From Aquipseudomonas guryensis (lineage in GTDB: Bacteria; Pseudomonadota; Gammaproteobacteria; Pseudomonadales; Pseudomonadaceae), in NCBI RefSeq assembly GCF_014164785.1, contig NZ_JACJFN010000001.1, positions 124,001-188,000 of the forward strand: DNA of 64,000 nt. The letters are read 5' to 3'. The notes under the pieces are model-generated. The model saw only the letters and a program-made list of their open reading frames with translations. It searched no databases and was not told where the DNA came from. Every line of letters starts with the position of its first letter. Positions within the stretch are counted from its first letter, which is position 1. A program made the position numbers and the translations under genes. Shown one piece after another: positions 42,290 to 53,397 of this stretch.

Positions 42290-43402
42290 TCAGCCGCGGG
42301 CGATAACGGCCGCTTCGGCTTCGACCTTCTCAGCCGCTTTCTGGCGGATCAGCTTTTCCAGCTGGTCTACCAGGTTTTCATTGGTCAGTTTGTGCGCCGG
42401 CTTGCCGTCGATATAGATCAGGTTGTTCGGCGAGCCACCGGTCAGGCCGATATGCGCTTCCTTGGCCTCACCGGGGCCGTTGACCACGCAGCCGATCACC
42501 GCCACATCGAGCGGTACCAGCAGGTCTTCGACGCGGGTTTCGAGCTCGTTCATGGTCTTCACCACATCGAAGTTCTGCCGCGAGCAGCTCGGGCAGGCGA
42601 TGAAGTTGATGCCACGCGAGCGCAGGCGCAGGGACTTGAGGATGTCGTAGCCGACCTTGATCTCTTCCACCGGATCGGCGGCCAGGGAGATGCGAATGGT
42701 GTCGCCGATGCCGTCCATCAGCAGCATGCCCAAGCCGACTGCGGACTTCACCGTACCCGAGCGCAGACCACCGGCTTCGGTGATGCCCAAGTGCAGCGGC
42801 TGCTCGATCTGCTTGGCCAGCAGGCGATAGGCCTCCACAGCCATGAATACGTCGGAAGCCTTCACGCTGACCTTGAAGTCAGGAAAGTTCAGGCGATCCA
42901 AGTGCTCGACATGACGCAGCGCCGACTCGACCAGCGCGGCCGGGGTCGGTTCGCCGTATTTCTTCTGCAGGTCTTTTTCCAGTGAACCGGCATTGACCCC
43001 GATGCGGATCGGGATGCCTTTGTCGCGGGCTGCTTCAACCACTGCACGCACGCGGTCTTCGCGACCGATATTGCCCGGGTTGATGCGCAGGCAGTCGACG
43101 CCCAGCTCAGCCACTCGCAGGGCGATCTGGTAATCGAAGTGGATGTCGGCCACCAGCGGTACACGGACCTGCTGCTTGATCTTGCCGAAGGCTTCGGCGG
43201 CCTGCATATCCGGCACGGACACCCGCACGATATCGGCGCCGGCCTCTTCCAGGCGGCGGATCTGTCCGACGGTGGCGGCCACGTCGCAGGTATCGGTGTT
43301 GGTCATGCTCTGCACGGCAATCGGCGCATCGCCGCCCACCGGAACCGAGCCGACCCAGATTTTACGGGACAGGCGACGCTTGATCGGAGATTCGCAATGC
43401 AT
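42290..43402 (-). CDS. ispG: 4-hydroxy-3-methylbut-2-enyl diphosphate synthase (IspG/GcpE)
   Basis: [4Fe-4S] enzyme of the MEP isoprenoid pathway converting MEcPP to HMBPP. The 370-residue protein has the TIM-barrel start [26 protein letters not shown] and the C-terminal cluster-binding cysteines in [12 protein letters not shown] and [18 protein letters not shown] at 43402. Downstream of rodZ by two bases and upstream of hisS. It depends on Fe-S supply, encoded by the isc genes further along. Confidence 0.98.
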   Translation of the reverse strand: MHCESPIKRRLSRKIWVGSVPVGGDAPIAVQSMTNTDTCDVAATVGQIRRLEEAGADIVRVSVPDMQAAEAFGKIKQQVRVPLVADIHFDYQIALRVAELGVDCLRINPGNIGREDRVRAVVEAARDKGIPIRIGVNAGSLEKDLQKKYGEPTPAALVESALRHVEHLDRLNFPDFKVSVKASDVFMAVEAYRLLAKQIEQPLHLGITEAGGLRSGTVKSAVGLGMLLMDGIGDTIRISLAADPVEEIKVGYDILKSLRLRSRGINFIACPSCSRQNFDVVKTMNELETRVEDLLVPLDVAVIGCVVNGPGEAKEAHIGLTGGSPNNLIYIDGKPAHKLTNENLVDQLEKLIRQKAAEKVEAEAAVIARG

Positions 43403-43404
43403 GC

Positions 43405-44463
43405 TTATTGCCCCAGCTTGAGACGGGCGGTTTCACCATGGGTGAAAGCGGCAACGTCGACCGGCTGACCATCCAGGCGCACCTGGGCGCCGCGGGCAAA
43501 ACCAAGACGCAGCTCCAGCGGGGCCTTGCCGACCAGCTCGATACTTTCACCACGACGCTTCAGAGCGCTGATTAGAACCTTGCCAGTGGCATCGGTCAGC
43601 TGCGTCCAGCAGTCCGCCGTGAACTGCAGATGCACCTTGGACTCACCGGCAGCCGGCACAAGCGCCACGACCGGTTCGCTGACCACCGGCGCAGCAGGCT
43701 CAGGAGCCGGCGGGGTGACAGGAGCAGGCTGTATGGGCGAAGCAGCAGGGGCAGGAGCGGCAGGTACGACCGGCGGTTGAACGTCTGGTTGTGGCACGAG
43801 CGGAGCCTGATTACCAGCCTCAACCGGTGCAGCTACCGCTGGCGGCGTGACCGCCTCGCTGGCGACAGGCACTTCAGGCTGCGCCGCAAGCTCTGCAGTC
43901 AACACCGGCGCCACGGGTTCGACAGCGCCTTGCGCGTCGGCAACGGCCTGGTCTTCCGGCTCGTCCAGGGGATGAATCTCCGTGGTGCCGTCCGCACCTT
44001 CGACCTCGACATGTTCCAGTCCGAGATCGGCCGGCAAGGTCGGTACATTGCCCGCACCGGCCTGCCACCAGAAAAACGCCCCCGCACCCAGCGCCAGCAA
44101 CAGGCACAGACTGACCATCTTCAGGATGCTTTGCGAAAGCCGCACAGGCTCTTCGATGCGTCCCAGGCTGTGCACGCGGCTACCGCTGGCGTCACTACCG
44201 GTAAACTGGTCGAACTCACTGACCAGGCGATTCTGGTCCATGCCCAGCAACTTGGCATAGGCGCGCACATAACCACGGGCAAAGGTGTGCCCCGGCAGTT
44301 TCTCGAATGCGCCAGACTCCAGCTGCTGCAGGGCTTGAGCGGTCAAATGCAGTTGCGCAGCCACGTCGGCCAATACCCAGTTCTTGCTCTCGCGAGCCTT
44401 GCGCAGGGTTTCGCCCGGATTCACACGACTCGCCGCTACTGCTTCGGGATGCGACGTTTTCAT
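43405..44463 (-). CDS. rodZ: cytoskeleton protein RodZ
   Basis: Bitopic membrane protein that links MreB to the cell wall machinery. The 352 residues comprise a cytoplasmic helix-turn-helix ([24 protein letters not shown]), a membrane helix at about 115-135 ([18 protein letters not shown]), a long proline/alanine-rich linker (around 205-270), and a C-terminal periplasmic DUF4115 domain. ATG at 44463 overlaps the pilF stop by one base (TGATG). The order rlmN-pilF-rodZ-ispG-hisS is conserved. Confidence 0.95.
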   Translation of the reverse strand: MKTSHPEAVAASRVNPGETLRKARESKNWVLADVAAQLHLTAQALQQLESGAFEKLPGHTFARGYVRAYAKLLGMDQNRLVSEFDQFTGSDASGSRVHSLGRIEEPVRLSQSILKMVSLCLLLALGAGAFFWWQAGAGNVPTLPADLGLEHVEVEGADGTTEIHPLDEPEDQAVADAQGAVEPVAPVLTAELAAQPEVPVASEAVTPPAVAAPVEAGNQAPLVPQPDVQPPVVPAAPAPAASPIQPAPVTPPAPEPAAPVVSEPVVALVPAAGESKVHLQFTADCWTQLTDATGKVLISALKRRGESIELVGKAPLELRLGFARGAQVRLDGQPVDVAAFTHGETARLKLGQ

Positions 44464-45224
44464 CACTGCTCCGACAGGTATTGCTGGTATTCCGGAGTAC
44501 CCGGATAAAGTCTCTTCAGCTGCAGGCCGAGGCTCGCAACCTGGTCACGATCCTCGAACACCTTGGCCAGGCGGATACCCAGCAACAGGCTGGCCGGCGT
44601 CTGCTCGGACTGCTGACTGAAGCGTTCATAAAAACCACGTGCGGGCACGTACTGTTTGTCCTCGAGGGACAGCTGCGCCATCTGCAGCAGTGCCAGGGTA
44701 CGCCGGCTATTGAGGCGCAGGGCGCGCTCGAAAAAGGCCTTCGCCTCATCACGACGGCCAAGCTGCAGCGCAGTCATGCCTAGGTTTTCGAATACCCGTG
44801 AGCGCTCGGAATACAGGGTGTCTTCGGAGGCTTTGAGATAGACATCGAAGGCCTCCTGATAGCGCTTCTGCTCGAAGAGGAAGCCGCCATAGTTGTTGAG
44901 GACGCGGGCTTCGCCGGAGCTCAGGGACAGCGCCTTGCGGTAATGCTGTTCGGCCAGCTTGTTTTCCATCTCGCGCTGGAACACCACCGCCAGAGTGGCA
45001 TGCGCCTCGGCGCTGGACGGATCGAGTTCCAAAGCCGATTTCAGAGGTGCCTTGGCCTTCTCTGTAGCGCCCTGGACCAGATAACCGAGCCCCAACTGGA
45101 TGTAGGCATCACGCGCCTGATCACGCCCTTCTTCCGTACTCAGCGGGTCCTTGGTCCCGCCATCAGTGATGCAACCCGCCAACAGGCCGGCAAGAGACAG
45201 GAAAAGCGCAGCGCGCAAGGTCAT
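44463..45224 (-). CDS. pilF: type IV pilus pilotin lipoprotein PilF
   Basis: Outer-membrane lipoprotein with six TPR-like repeats that localises PilQ secretin. The 253-residue product has a lipobox LLAGC (Cys18) and TPR helices (ARDAYIQLGLGYLVQGATEKAK, PLKSALELDPSSAEAHATLA, YGGFLFEQKRYQEAF). ATG at 45224 is chosen over one two codons upstream since GGGG is correctly spaced. Called PilF because of the pseudomonad context next to rodZ and rlmN; close relatives are also called PilW. Confidence 0.92.
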   Translation of the reverse strand: MTLRAALFLSLAGLLAGCITDGGTKDPLSTEEGRDQARDAYIQLGLGYLVQGATEKAKAPLKSALELDPSSAEAHATLAVVFQREMENKLAEQHYRKALSLSSGEARVLNNYGGFLFEQKRYQEAFDVYLKASEDTLYSERSRVFENLGMTALQLGRRDEAKAFFERALRLNSRRTLALLQMAQLSLEDKQYVPARGFYERFSQQSEQTPASLLLGIRLAKVFEDRDQVASLGLQLKRLYPGTPEYQQYLSEQ

Positions 45225-45235
45225 GAACATCCCCT

Positions 45236-46384
45236 TCAGGTTCTATTTTCGCTATTGCGAGGTTCTTCGGCCTCGTTACCCAGCTGACGCACGGCGATAT
45301 AACGCTCGCTACGCCGCGTGCGGTCCTGTACCTGGCCAACCAGCTGGCCACAGGCGGCATCGATGTCATCGCCACGCGTGGTGCGCACGGTGACATTGTG
45401 CCCAGCCTTGTACAACAGGTCCTGGAAGCGACGAATGGCGTTATTGCTCGGCCGTTCGTAACCAGAGAAGGGGAATGGATTAAACGGAATCAGATTGATC
45501 TTGCAAGGAAAATCCTTGAGAAGTGCGATCATCTGCTCAGCGTGCTCAGGCTGGTCGTTGACATCCTTGAGCAGGGTGTACTCGATGGTCAGGAAGCGCT
45601 TCTCGCCCAGACCCTCGATGTAACGACGGCAGGCAGGCAGCAGCACATCCAGCGGGTATTTCTTGTTGATCGGCACCAGTTCGCTACGCAGCGCGTCGTT
45701 CGGCGCATGCAGCGACAGAGCCAGCGACACGTCGATGACCTCGCCCAGCTTGTCGATCATCGGCACCACGCCGGAGGTGGACAGGGTCACCTTGCGCTTG
45801 GAGATGCCATAGCCAAGGTCGTCCATCATGATGCGCATGGAGGCAACGACATTGTCGAAGTTCAGCAGGGGCTCGCCCATGCCCATCATCACCACGTTGG
45901 TGACTGCACGGTCGATCTTGGCCGGCACGGTGCCGAAGGATTTATTGGCAATCCATACCTGGCCGATGATTTCAGCGGCGGTCAGGTCGCTGTTGAAGCC
46001 CTGCTTGCCGGTGGAACAGAAGCTGCAATCCAGCGCACAGCCGGCCTGAGATGACACACACAGGGTGCCACGGCCGCCTTGCGGGATGTACACGGTCTCG
46101 ACGCAGCTGCCGGACGCCACGCGCACCACCCACTTACGGGTGCCGTCGCTGGAAATGTCCTGGCTGACAACCTCGGGACCACGAATTTCGGCACAGGCCT
46201 TGAGCTTTTCGCGCAAGGCCTTGCCCAGATTGCTCATGGCGTCGAAATCATCGACGCCAAAGTGGTGAATCCATTTCATCACCTGGCCGGCACGGAAGCG
46301 CTTGTCTCCGATGGACTCGAAGAAGCTTTCCATTTCAGTCTGGGTCAGACCCAGCAGATTGATTTTACCGGCAGTTGCAGTCAT
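45236..46384 (-). CDS. rlmN: dual-specificity 23S rRNA/tRNA adenine C2 methyltransferase RlmN
   Basis: Radical SAM enzyme making m2A2503 in 23S rRNA and m2A37 in some tRNAs. The 382-residue protein carries the [4Fe-4S] motif C-x3-C-x2-C (Cys116, Cys120, Cys123 in [12 protein letters not shown]), [10 protein letters not shown], and the C-terminal segment [18 protein letters not shown] with the methyl-carrying Cys. ATG at 46384. Eleven bases ahead of pilF. Confidence 0.97.
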   Translation of the reverse strand: MTATAGKINLLGLTQTEMESFFESIGDKRFRAGQVMKWIHHFGVDDFDAMSNLGKALREKLKACAEIRGPEVVSQDISSDGTRKWVVRVASGSCVETVYIPQGGRGTLCVSSQAGCALDCSFCSTGKQGFNSDLTAAEIIGQVWIANKSFGTVPAKIDRAVTNVVMMGMGEPLLNFDNVVASMRIMMDDLGYGISKRKVTLSTSGVVPMIDKLGEVIDVSLALSLHAPNDALRSELVPINKKYPLDVLLPACRRYIEGLGEKRFLTIEYTLLKDVNDQPEHAEQMIALLKDFPCKINLIPFNPFPFSGYERPSNNAIRRFQDLLYKAGHNVTVRTTRGDDIDAACGQLVGQVQDRTRRSERYIAVRQLGNEAEEPRNSENRT

Positions 46385-46408
46385 GGAATCACCCTCGCCT
46401 GTTCGCGC

Positions 46409-46840
46409 TTAGCGAATGCGAGCGCACACCTCGGTGGCGGCGAAGAAGTATGCGATTTCGCGAGCGGCGGAAGCCTCGGAATCGGAACCGTGTACGGCGT
46501 TTTCGTCGATGGAAACGGCGAAGTCAGCACGGATAGTGCCAGCAGCAGCTTCTTTCGGGTTGGTAGCGCCCATCAGCTCACGGTTTTTCAGGACAGCGTC
46601 TTCGCCTTCCAGAACCTGAACGATGACCGGACCGGAGGTCATGAAAGCCACCAGATCCTTGAAGAAACCGCGCTCGCTGTGCTCGGCGTAGAAGCCAGCA
46701 GCTTCGCGCTCGGACAGTTGAACCATTTTCGAAGCAACGACGCGCAGGCCGGCTTTTTCGAAACGGGTGGTGATCTCGCCCACTACGTTTTTGGCAACGG
46801 CATCGGGCTTGATGATGGAGAAAGTGCGTTGAACAGCCAT
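46409..46840 (-). CDS. ndk: nucleoside diphosphate kinase
   Basis: Transfers phosphate between nucleoside triphosphates and diphosphates. The 143-residue protein has [18 protein letters not shown] and the phosphohistidine at His117 in NAVHGSDS. Full length. ATG at 46840 with GGAG upstream. It lies 24 bases ahead of rlmN and may be co-transcribed. Confidence 0.98.
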   Translation of the reverse strand: MAVQRTFSIIKPDAVAKNVVGEITTRFEKAGLRVVASKMVQLSEREAAGFYAEHSERGFFKDLVAFMTSGPVIVQVLEGEDAVLKNRELMGATNPKEAAAGTIRADFAVSIDENAVHGSDSEASAAREIAYFFAATEVCARIR

Positions 46841-46886
46841 GTGAAACTCCGGAAACAAGGATTAAAGCGAACAAGTAAACCCGCGA

Positions 46887-46892
46887 ATTATA
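46887..46892 (-). promoter_or_regulatory. possible -10 element for ndk within a hairpin loop
   Basis: TATAAT on the minus strand about 50 bases upstream of the ndk ATG. It lies in the loop of AACCCGCG/CGCGGGTT (46878-46900). No clear -35, so the assignment is tentative. The hairpin itself could terminate the upstream isc transcript. Confidence 0.35.
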
Positions 46893-46954
46893 CGCGGGTT
46901 AGGAAAAAATGCGTAGGCCGGCACCGAGCGGCGCCGTCAGTTACTGGATTTCAG

Positions 46955-47155
46955 TTACTCGGCTTCTTCGATCCAGGCAGCCTGGATCGCTTCCAGCACC
47001 TTCTCGCCGCCGCGCTGCGGATCGTCGCTGAAATCCGGCAGAGCCAGCACCCAGCGGTGCAGGTCGACGAAGTTGACGTAGCGCGGATCGACATCCGGCT
47101 TGCTTTCAGCCAGTTCTATGGCGATATCCAGCACATCAGCCCATTTCAGACTCAT
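46955..47155 (-). CDS. iscX: Fe-S cluster assembly protein IscX
   Basis: A 66-residue acidic protein: MSLKWADVLDIAIELAESKPDVDP, VNFVDLHRWVLALPDF, and a helical C-terminus. IscX interacts with IscS and modulates iron-dependent cluster assembly. Last gene of the isc cluster, 14 bases past fdx. Confidence 0.95.
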   Translation of the reverse strand: MSLKWADVLDIAIELAESKPDVDPRYVNFVDLHRWVLALPDFSDDPQRGGEKVLEAIQAAWIEEAE

Positions 47156-47169
47156 GACAGCTCCTTCGA

Positions 47170-47511
47170 TCAGTGCGGCGCTTCAGCGGCATGGTTGAGC
47201 GAGTATTTGGGGATTTCCACTGTCAGATCTTCCGTCCCGACGATCGCCTGACAGGCCAGGCGCGATTGCGGCTCCAGGCCCCAGGCCCGATCAAGGAAGT
47301 CTTCCTCCAGCTCGTCGGCCTCCTCCAGCGAGTCGAAGCCCTCGCGCACGATGCAGTGGCAGGTCGTGCAGGCACAGACACCGCCACAGGCGCTTTCCAT
47401 CTCTATGTGGTGCGCATGGGCCACCTCGAGAATGGAGGTGCCAGGCTCAGCCTCGACCACCATGCCGTCCGGGCAGAACTTCTCGTGGGGCAGAAAAATG
47501 ACCTGCGGCAT
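47170..47511 (-). CDS. fdx: [2Fe-2S] ferredoxin of the isc system
   Basis: Adrenodoxin-type ferredoxin that supplies electrons for Fe-S assembly. The 113-residue protein has the ligand pattern C-x5-C-x2-C (Cys42, Cys48, Cys51) with the fourth at Cys87 (RLACQAI). The ATG overlaps the hscA stop by one base. Followed by iscX. Confidence 0.97.
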   Translation of the reverse strand: MPQVIFLPHEKFCPDGMVVEAEPGTSILEVAHAHHIEMESACGGVCACTTCHCIVREGFDSLEEADELEEDFLDRAWGLEPQSRLACQAIVGTEDLTVEIPKYSLNHAAEAPH

Positions 47512-49379
47512 CAGTTATCCTCAATTTCATTCAGATTGCGTCCGGCCAGAGCAGCCTTCACAGTCGAGTCCAGGCGCCGGGCAGCAAAGGCGTCGGTCAC
47601 CTGCGACAGGCGCTTGGTCTGCTGCTCGATGGCGTAACCGTCGCTACCTGTCATCAATTCGGCCAATTCCTGCACCTGCATCTCGATAACCAGACGCTCT
47701 TCGGCATCCAGCAAGCGCTCACCATCGGCCTCCAGTGCCGCCCGCACCGCTTCGATCAGGCGCTGAGCATCGACCTGCTGCTCGCGCAGCACCCGGGCAA
47801 CCTTGTCATCCCCAGCATTCTGGAAGGACTCCTGCAGCATGCGGGCGATCTCACCATCGGTCAGGCCATAGGACGGCTTGACCTGGATACTCGCTTCGAC
47901 ACCAGAACCCAGCTCGCGGGCCGCGACGCTGAGCAGGCCGTCTGCATCCACCTGGAAGGTCACGCGAATCTTTGCCGAGCCGGCCACCAGCGGGGGAATG
48001 CCTCGCAGCTCGAAGCGCGCCAGGGAGCGGCAATCGCTGATCAGCTCGCGCTCACCCTGCAGCACATGGATCATCATGGCTGTCTGACCATCTTTATAAG
48101 TGGTGAAGTCCTGCGCGCGCGCCACCGGAATCGTGGTGTTGCGCGGAATGACCTTCTCCATCAAGCCGCCCATGGTTTCCAGCCCCAGGGACAGCGGAAT
48201 CACGTCGAGCAGCAGCAGCTCTTCGCCGTTGCCACGCTGGTTGCCAGCCAGGGTATCGGCCTGGATCGCGGCACCGATGGCCACCACCTGATCCGGGTCG
48301 ATATCGGTCAACGGTTGACGACCGAACAGCTCGCCGACCGAGGCACGCACACGCGGCACACGGGTGGAGCCGCCGACCATGACCACCGCCTCGACTTCGT
48401 CGATCTCGATGCCGGCATCGCGCACCGCGCGGCGACAGGCCTTGAGGCTGCGCGCCAGCATGGGCTCGATCAACGCATCGAACTGCGCACGACTCAGCTC
48501 GCCGCGCCAGTCGCCATGCATCAGCTCGACCGCATCAGCAGTGGTCAGTGCCTCCTTGGCCGCGCAAGCAGCCTGCAGCAGGCTGCGCTGGGTACCCGGG
48601 TCGATATCCATGGACAGGCCAGCCTGCTGCATCATCCAGCCGGCGATGGCATGGTCGAAGTCATCGCCGCCCAGGGCGCTGTCACCACCGGTAGCCATGA
48701 CCTCGAACACGCCACGACTCAGGCGCAGAATGGAAATATCGAAGGTACCGCCGCCCAGGTCATAGATGGCGACCACGCCCTCGGCCTGCTGGTCGAGGCC
48801 ATAGGCCACCGCCGCCGCGGTCGGCTCGTTGAGCAGACGCAGCACATTGAGGCCGGCGAGGCGCGCCGCATCCTTGGTCGCCTGGCGTTGGGCATCGTCA
48901 AAGTAGGCCGGTACGGTGATCACCGCACCCACTAGTTCGCCACCCAGCGCCTCTTCAGCACGCAGGCGCAGTACCTTGAGAATCTCGGCCGACACTTCGA
49001 CCGGGCTCTTGGCGCCCTGCACCGTGTCGACGAATGGCATATGCGATTCACCAACAACGAAGCGATAGGGTAACTGCTCACCGAGCTGTTTGACGTCCTC
49101 CAGACCACGCCCCATCAGGCGCTTGACCGACAACACGGTATTCAGCGGATCGAGCGGTGCGGCCAACTTGGCGGCCTGCCCCACTTCGACACGATCGGCG
49201 TGATAGCGCACCGCCGACGGCAGGATGACCTGCCCCTCGGCATCCGCCAGTGGCGCGGACAAGCCGCTGCGCACGGCAGCGACCAGGGAATTGGTAGTAC
49301 CTAGATCGATACCCACGGCCAAGCGACGCTGGTGGGGTTGGGGACTCTGGCCGGGTTCGGCGATCTGCAGTAGGGCCAT
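47511..49379 (-). CDS. hscA: Fe-S assembly chaperone HscA
   Basis: Hsp70-type ATPase that, with HscB, helps transfer clusters from IscU. The 622 residues include the actin-like ATPase domain ([42 protein letters not shown]) and substrate-binding domain ([22 protein letters not shown]). Follows hscB by about 42 bases. Confidence 0.98.
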   Translation of the reverse strand: MALLQIAEPGQSPQPHQRRLAVGIDLGTTNSLVAAVRSGLSAPLADAEGQVILPSAVRYHADRVEVGQAAKLAAPLDPLNTVLSVKRLMGRGLEDVKQLGEQLPYRFVVGESHMPFVDTVQGAKSPVEVSAEILKVLRLRAEEALGGELVGAVITVPAYFDDAQRQATKDAARLAGLNVLRLLNEPTAAAVAYGLDQQAEGVVAIYDLGGGTFDISILRLSRGVFEVMATGGDSALGGDDFDHAIAGWMMQQAGLSMDIDPGTQRSLLQAACAAKEALTTADAVELMHGDWRGELSRAQFDALIEPMLARSLKACRRAVRDAGIEIDEVEAVVMVGGSTRVPRVRASVGELFGRQPLTDIDPDQVVAIGAAIQADTLAGNQRGNGEELLLLDVIPLSLGLETMGGLMEKVIPRNTTIPVARAQDFTTYKDGQTAMMIHVLQGERELISDCRSLARFELRGIPPLVAGSAKIRVTFQVDADGLLSVAARELGSGVEASIQVKPSYGLTDGEIARMLQESFQNAGDDKVARVLREQQVDAQRLIEAVRAALEADGERLLDAEERLVIEMQVQELAELMTGSDGYAIEQQTKRLSQVTDAFAARRLDSTVKAALAGRNLNEIEDN

Positions 49380-49421
49380 GATGCTCAGGAAGTCAGGCGG
49401 GCAGCCGCAGCTGCACGGCGG

Positions 49422-49943
49422 TTAATCGTCGAGGCGCTCTTCCAGCTGGCGCACTTCGTGGGACAACTTGTCGAGAAACTGCATACGTCGCACCAGGCGC
49501 TCAGCCTCCTCGCGACGCTGCACGTCATCCCAACAAGCAGCAAAACCTGCATCAAGCTCATCCTGAGCCTGTTTCAGGCGGCGCTTGAACGCCGCCACAC
49601 CAGCCACATCGGCACTGTCCTGCAGATCTTCCAGCTCTTCGCGCAAGCGCATCTGCTGAAGCAGGAACTCGGGGTCCTGCACGGTCACTTCCATCGGCAG
49701 CTCGCGACCGCGCAGAGCCAGCAGATAGAGGGCGCGGCGCGGCGCATTCTTCAGGGTCTGGTAAGCCTCATTAAGGCTAGCCGAATGCTCCAGCGCCAGA
49801 CGCTGATCGCGCTCGGGGGCATCGGCAAAACGATCCGGATGCATGGTCTTGGCCAGCTCGCGGTAACGCGCGGAAAGCTGCGCCAGGTCCAGACGGAAGG
49901 CGGGCTGCAGATCGAACAGAGCAAAGTGACAGGGTCTACCCAC
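49422..49943 (-). CDS. hscB: Fe-S assembly co-chaperone HscB
   Basis: J-domain protein that delivers IscU to HscA. The 173-residue product has the J domain with HPD at 35-37 ([10 protein letters not shown]) and a C-terminal three-helix domain ([26 protein letters not shown]). The start is GTG at 49943 giving (M)[11 protein letters not shown], with GAGG five bases upstream; no ATG fits. Confidence 0.96.
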   Translation of the reverse strand: MGRPCHFALFDLQPAFRLDLAQLSARYRELAKTMHPDRFADAPERDQRLALEHSASLNEAYQTLKNAPRRALYLLALRGRELPMEVTVQDPEFLLQQMRLREELEDLQDSADVAGVAAFKRRLKQAQDELDAGFAACWDDVQRREEAERLVRRMQFLDKLSHEVRQLEERLDD

Positions 49944-49950
49944 GCTAGCC

Positions 49951-50274
49951 TCAGACGTTGAAGCTCTCGCCGCAGCCGCATTCGCCGCGCACGTTGGGGT
50001 TGTTGAACTTGAAGCCCTCGTTGAGCCCCTCGCGGACGAAGTCCAGCTCGGTGCCATCGATATAGGTCAGGCTCTTCGGGTCGATGATGACTTTCACCCC
50101 GAAGCTTTCGAACACCTGATCCTCGGCTGCCAGCTCGTCGACGAACTCCAGCACATAGGCCAGGCCCGAGCAGCCCGTGGTGCGCACACCCAGACGAATG
50201 CCCGCACCCTTGCCACGCCCCTCAAGGGAGCGCTGCACGTGACGTGCGGCGGCTTCGGTCATGCTGATAGCCAT
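49951..50274 (-). CDS. iscA: Fe-S cluster assembly protein IscA
   Basis: A-type carrier that binds iron or clusters. The 107-residue protein has the conserved cysteines Cys35 (TTGCSG), and Cys99 and Cys101 (GECGCGESF). Between iscU and hscB, with 7 bases to hscB. Confidence 0.97.
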   Translation of the reverse strand: MAISMTEAAARHVQRSLEGRGKGAGIRLGVRTTGCSGLAYVLEFVDELAAEDQVFESFGVKVIIDPKSLTYIDGTELDFVREGLNEGFKFNNPNVRGECGCGESFNV

Positions 50275-50301
50275 AGAGCAACTCCTTACGCGACAACGAA
50301 C

Positions 50302-50688
50302 TCAGACCAGGCCTTTCTTCTGCTTGTAGTCGCGCACGGCCGCCTTGATGGCGTCCTCGGCGAGTACCGAGCAGTGGATCTTCACCGGCGGCAACGCCAG
50401 TTCTTCGGCCAGCTGGGTGTTCTTAATGGTTTCCGCTTCATCCAGGGTTTTGCCCTTCATCCACTCGGTAGCGAGGGAGCTGGAAGCGATCGCCGAACCG
50501 CAGCCGTAGGTCTTGAACTTGGCGTCTTCGATCACGCCCTGCTCGTTGACCTTGATCTGCAGGCGCATGACGTCGCCGCACGCCGGGGCGCCGACCATGC
50601 CGGTGCCGACGTTCGGATCCTCGGCATCCATCTTGCCGACGTTGCGCGGATTCTCGTAATGGTCGATGACCTTTTCACTGTAAGCCAT
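50302..50688 (-). CDS. iscU: Fe-S scaffold protein IscU
   Basis: Scaffold on which clusters are built. The 128-residue protein has cysteines at Cys37 (PACGDV), Cys63 (YGCGSAI) and in IHCSVLAED, together with the HscA-recognition motif LPPVK. Between iscS and iscA. Confidence 0.99.
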   Translation of the reverse strand: MAYSEKVIDHYENPRNVGKMDAEDPNVGTGMVGAPACGDVMRLQIKVNEQGVIEDAKFKTYGCGSAIASSSLATEWMKGKTLDEAETIKNTQLAEELALPPVKIHCSVLAEDAIKAAVRDYKQKKGLV

Positions 50689-50736
50689 GGTGCAATTCCT
50701 CTTTCATCAGGTGCCGCTCTTGGGGCGACTAAACAA

Positions 50737-51951
50737 TCAATGGGCCTGCCATTCGACCTTGGACAGATCGACACCTTCTTTGAACATATCCCACAGCGGC
50801 GAAAGCTCGCGCAGCTTGGTGACGGCATCGCGAATCTTCGACGCGGCGTAATCGACTTCTTCCTCGGTGGTAAAGCGACCGAAGGTGAAGCGGATCGAGC
50901 TGTGCGCCAGCTCGTCGTTGCGGCCGAGGGCGCGCAGGACGTAGGACGGCTCCAGCGAAGCAGAGGTGCAGGCGGAACCGGAGGAAACCGCCAGATCCTT
51001 GAGCGCCATGACCAGCGACTCACCTTCGACATAGTTGAAACTGAGGTTGAGATTGTGCGGGACGCGCTGGCTCATGCTGCCGTTGATGTACAGCTCTTCC
51101 ATGCCCTCGACCTGCTTGTAGAAGCGGTCACGCAGGGCACGAATGCGTTCGTTTTCCTGGGCCATTTCGACCTTGGCGATCCGGAAGGCTTCGCCCATGC
51201 CGACGATCTGGTGAGTCGCCAGGGTGCCGGAACGCATGCCACGCTCATGACCACCGCCGTGCATCTGCGCCTCCAGACGGACGCGCGGCTTGCGGCGCAC
51301 GTAGAGCGCGCCGATGCCCTTGGGCCCGTATGTCTTGTGCGCCGAGAAGGACATCAGGTCGACCTTGAGCTTCTCCAGGTCGATTTCCACCTTGCCGGTG
51401 GACTGCGCCGCGTCGACATGCAACAGCACCCCGCGGGAGCGGGTCAGCTCACCGATGGCGCCGATGTCGTTGATGGTGCCGATCTCGTTGTTGACGTGCA
51501 TGATCGAAACCAGAATGGTGTCGTCGCGCAGCGCGGCCTCGACCAGCGCCGGAGTGATCAGGCCGTCTTCACCGGGTTCCAGGTAGGTAACCTCAAAGCC
51601 TTCGCGCTCCAACTGGCGCGTCGAGTCGAGCACGGCTTTGTGCTCGATCTTCGAGGTGATGATGTGCTTACCCTTGGTGCTGTAGAAGTGCGCAACACCC
51701 TTGATCGCCAGGTTGTTGGACTCGGTAGCACCGGAGGTCCAGACGATCTCGCGCGGGTCGGCATTGACCAGCTCGGCCACCTGACGGCGACCATTCTCGA
51801 CTGCCTCTTCGGCCTTCCAGCCGAACACATGGGAGCGCGAGGCCGGGTTGCCAAAGTTGCCATCCACCAGCAGGCACTCGCTCATCTTTTGCGCAACGCG
51901 CGGATCGACCGGGGTGGTGGCGGAATAATCGAGGTAAATCGGCAATCTCAT
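50737..51951 (-). CDS. iscS: cysteine desulfurase IscS
   Basis: PLP enzyme that takes sulfur from cysteine for Fe-S clusters, thionucleosides and other uses. The 404-residue protein begins [20 protein letters not shown], has the PLP lysine in [16 protein letters not shown], and the mobile catalytic loop with Cys in [21 protein letters not shown] at 51951. It follows iscR by 32 bases. Confidence 0.99.
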   Translation of the reverse strand: MRLPIYLDYSATTPVDPRVAQKMSECLLVDGNFGNPASRSHVFGWKAEEAVENGRRQVAELVNADPREIVWTSGATESNNLAIKGVAHFYSTKGKHIITSKIEHKAVLDSTRQLEREGFEVTYLEPGEDGLITPALVEAALRDDTILVSIMHVNNEIGTINDIGAIGELTRSRGVLLHVDAAQSTGKVEIDLEKLKVDLMSFSAHKTYGPKGIGALYVRRKPRVRLEAQMHGGGHERGMRSGTLATHQIVGMGEAFRIAKVEMAQENERIRALRDRFYKQVEGMEELYINGSMSQRVPHNLNLSFNYVEGESLVMALKDLAVSSGSACTSASLEPSYVLRALGRNDELAHSSIRFTFGRFTTEEEVDYAASKIRDAVTKLRELSPLWDMFKEGVDLSKVEWQAH

Positions 51952-51983
51952 CAGATTTCTCCTAATACAGGCTGGCGCCCTGC

Positions 51984-52475
51984 TCAATCGACGGCGGACG
52001 CTTCAATCTTATCCAGGCGCGGCGTCCTGCCATTGCAACGGCGCTGATCCTGACGCAGAGCGACTTCCTGCACTTCGCTACGGGTCACCAGGTCAGCCAG
52101 GCTGATCCCACTGAGGAATTCGTGAATCTGCTGACTGAGGTCACACCACAGATGGTGGGTCAGACAGGTATCGCCAGAGTGGCAATCACCCTGGCCTTGG
52201 CAGCGCGTGGCATCGACCGACTCATTGACTGCATCGATCACCTGGGCCACTTGAATGACCCGCATATCGCGCGACAACTGATAACCGCCACCCGGCCCAC
52301 GCACACTGCTGACCAGGTTGCCACGGCGCAGCTTGGCAAACAGCTGTTCGAGATAGGACAGGGAAATACCCTGACGCTCGGAAATATCGGCCAGGGACAC
52401 CGGCCCATGCTGGGCGTGCAGCGCCAGATCGAGCATCGCGGTGACGGCGTAACGGCCTTTGGTGGTCAAGCGCAT
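51984..52475 (-). CDS. iscR: Fe-S-sensing transcriptional regulator IscR
   Basis: Rrf2-family regulator that represses isc when holding a [2Fe-2S] cluster. The 163-residue protein has an N-terminal winged HTH ([38 protein letters not shown]) and the ligand triad Cys92, Cys98, Cys104 with His107. ATG at 52475. First gene of the isc operon, preceded by an IscR-type site. Confidence 0.97.
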   Translation of the reverse strand: MRLTTKGRYAVTAMLDLALHAQHGPVSLADISERQGISLSYLEQLFAKLRRGNLVSSVRGPGGGYQLSRDMRVIQVAQVIDAVNESVDATRCQGQGDCHSGDTCLTHHLWCDLSQQIHEFLSGISLADLVTRSEVQEVALRQDQRRCNGRTPRLDKIEASAVD

Positions 52476-52516
52476 GGTGGTTACCACGGTTTCGCTGAAG
52501 TGCCGCAAGTATCCCC

Positions 52517-52541
52517 TTTTCCTACTAATTAGGTCAACTAT
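52517..52541 (-). promoter_or_regulatory. IscR type 1-like operator overlapping the isc promoter
   Basis: On the minus strand the 25 bases begin ATAGTTGACCTAATTAGT and fit the published IscR type 1 pattern (ATAsYYGACTrwwwYAGTCrrsTAT) at roughly two thirds of positions. Its TTGACC can serve as -35, with GATACT 18 bases downstream as -10. A related sequence in the opposite orientation (CCTACTA...TAGGTC) lies next to it at about 52544-52561, suggesting a second, degenerate site. Known E. coli iscR also has two such sites. Confidence 0.6.
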
Positions 52542-52614
52542 AAGACCTATTAAAATAGTAGGAATTAGGCTTGGCGAGGGGCGCGAATCATAGCAAAAAC
52601 CTTCAACCTAGACA

Positions 52615-53397
52615 TCAGGCAGCAGGCTTGTCGCCCTGCTGCTCCTTGCACACACCCTCGAAGTCTTCATCACGCAGGGCCGGCAGCTCTTTGGCGCAGT
52701 AGTCACTGCCCAGGGCCTTGAGCGCCCCGCACATGCCTTCGAGGCGCGAATCGACCGCCTGCAGGTGATCGAGCAGCTGACCAATGGCACGCGCCACCGG
52801 GTCCGGCATGTCCTGGCTGACGCCGTAGGCATCGAAACCGAGCTTCTCGGCCATGGCCTGGCGCTTGGCCTCCTGCTCGTCATCCGCCTTGGCAATGATC
52901 CGCCCGGGAATACCGACAGCCGTGGCACCAGCCGGCACCGCCTTGGTCACCACCGCATTGGAACCGATCTTGGCTCCGGCACCGACGGTGAACGGACCGA
53001 GCACCTTGGCCCCCGCCCCAACCACCACACCATCTTCCAAGGTCGGGTGACGCTTGCCCTTGTTCCAGCTGGTGCCGCCCAGGGTCACGCCCTGGTAGAG
53101 CGTGACATCATTGCCGATCTCGGCAGTCTCGCCGATGACGATGCCCATGCCGTGATCGATGAAGAAGCGGCGACCGATCTTCGCCCCCGGATGAATCTCG
53201 ATACCGGTCAGCCAGCGCCCGAAGTTCGACACCAGCCGCGCCAGCCATTTCCAGCCGTTCACCCACAAGCCATGGGCCAGACGGTGCAGCCAGACCGCGT
53301 GCAGACCCGGATAGCAGGTGACCACCTCAAACGCATTGCGCGCTGCCGGGTCGCGATGAAATACGCTCTGGATATCTTCGCGCACACGCTCAAACAT
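52615..53397 (-). CDS. cysE: serine O-acetyltransferase
   Basis: Makes O-acetylserine, the cysteine precursor. The 260-residue protein has an N-terminal helical domain and a left-handed beta-helix with hexapeptide repeats ([46 protein letters not shown]), and the conserved AVGIPGR. ATG at 53397, overlapping trmJ by eight bases. Upstream of the isc operon, so sulfur supply genes are clustered. Confidence 0.97.
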   Translation of the reverse strand: MFERVREDIQSVFHRDPAARNAFEVVTCYPGLHAVWLHRLAHGLWVNGWKWLARLVSNFGRWLTGIEIHPGAKIGRRFFIDHGMGIVIGETAEIGNDVTLYQGVTLGGTSWNKGKRHPTLEDGVVVGAGAKVLGPFTVGAGAKIGSNAVVTKAVPAGATAVGIPGRIIAKADDEQEAKRQAMAEKLGFDAYGVSQDMPDPVARAIGQLLDHLQAVDSRLEGMCGALKALGSDYCAKELPALRDEDFEGVCKEQQGDKPAA

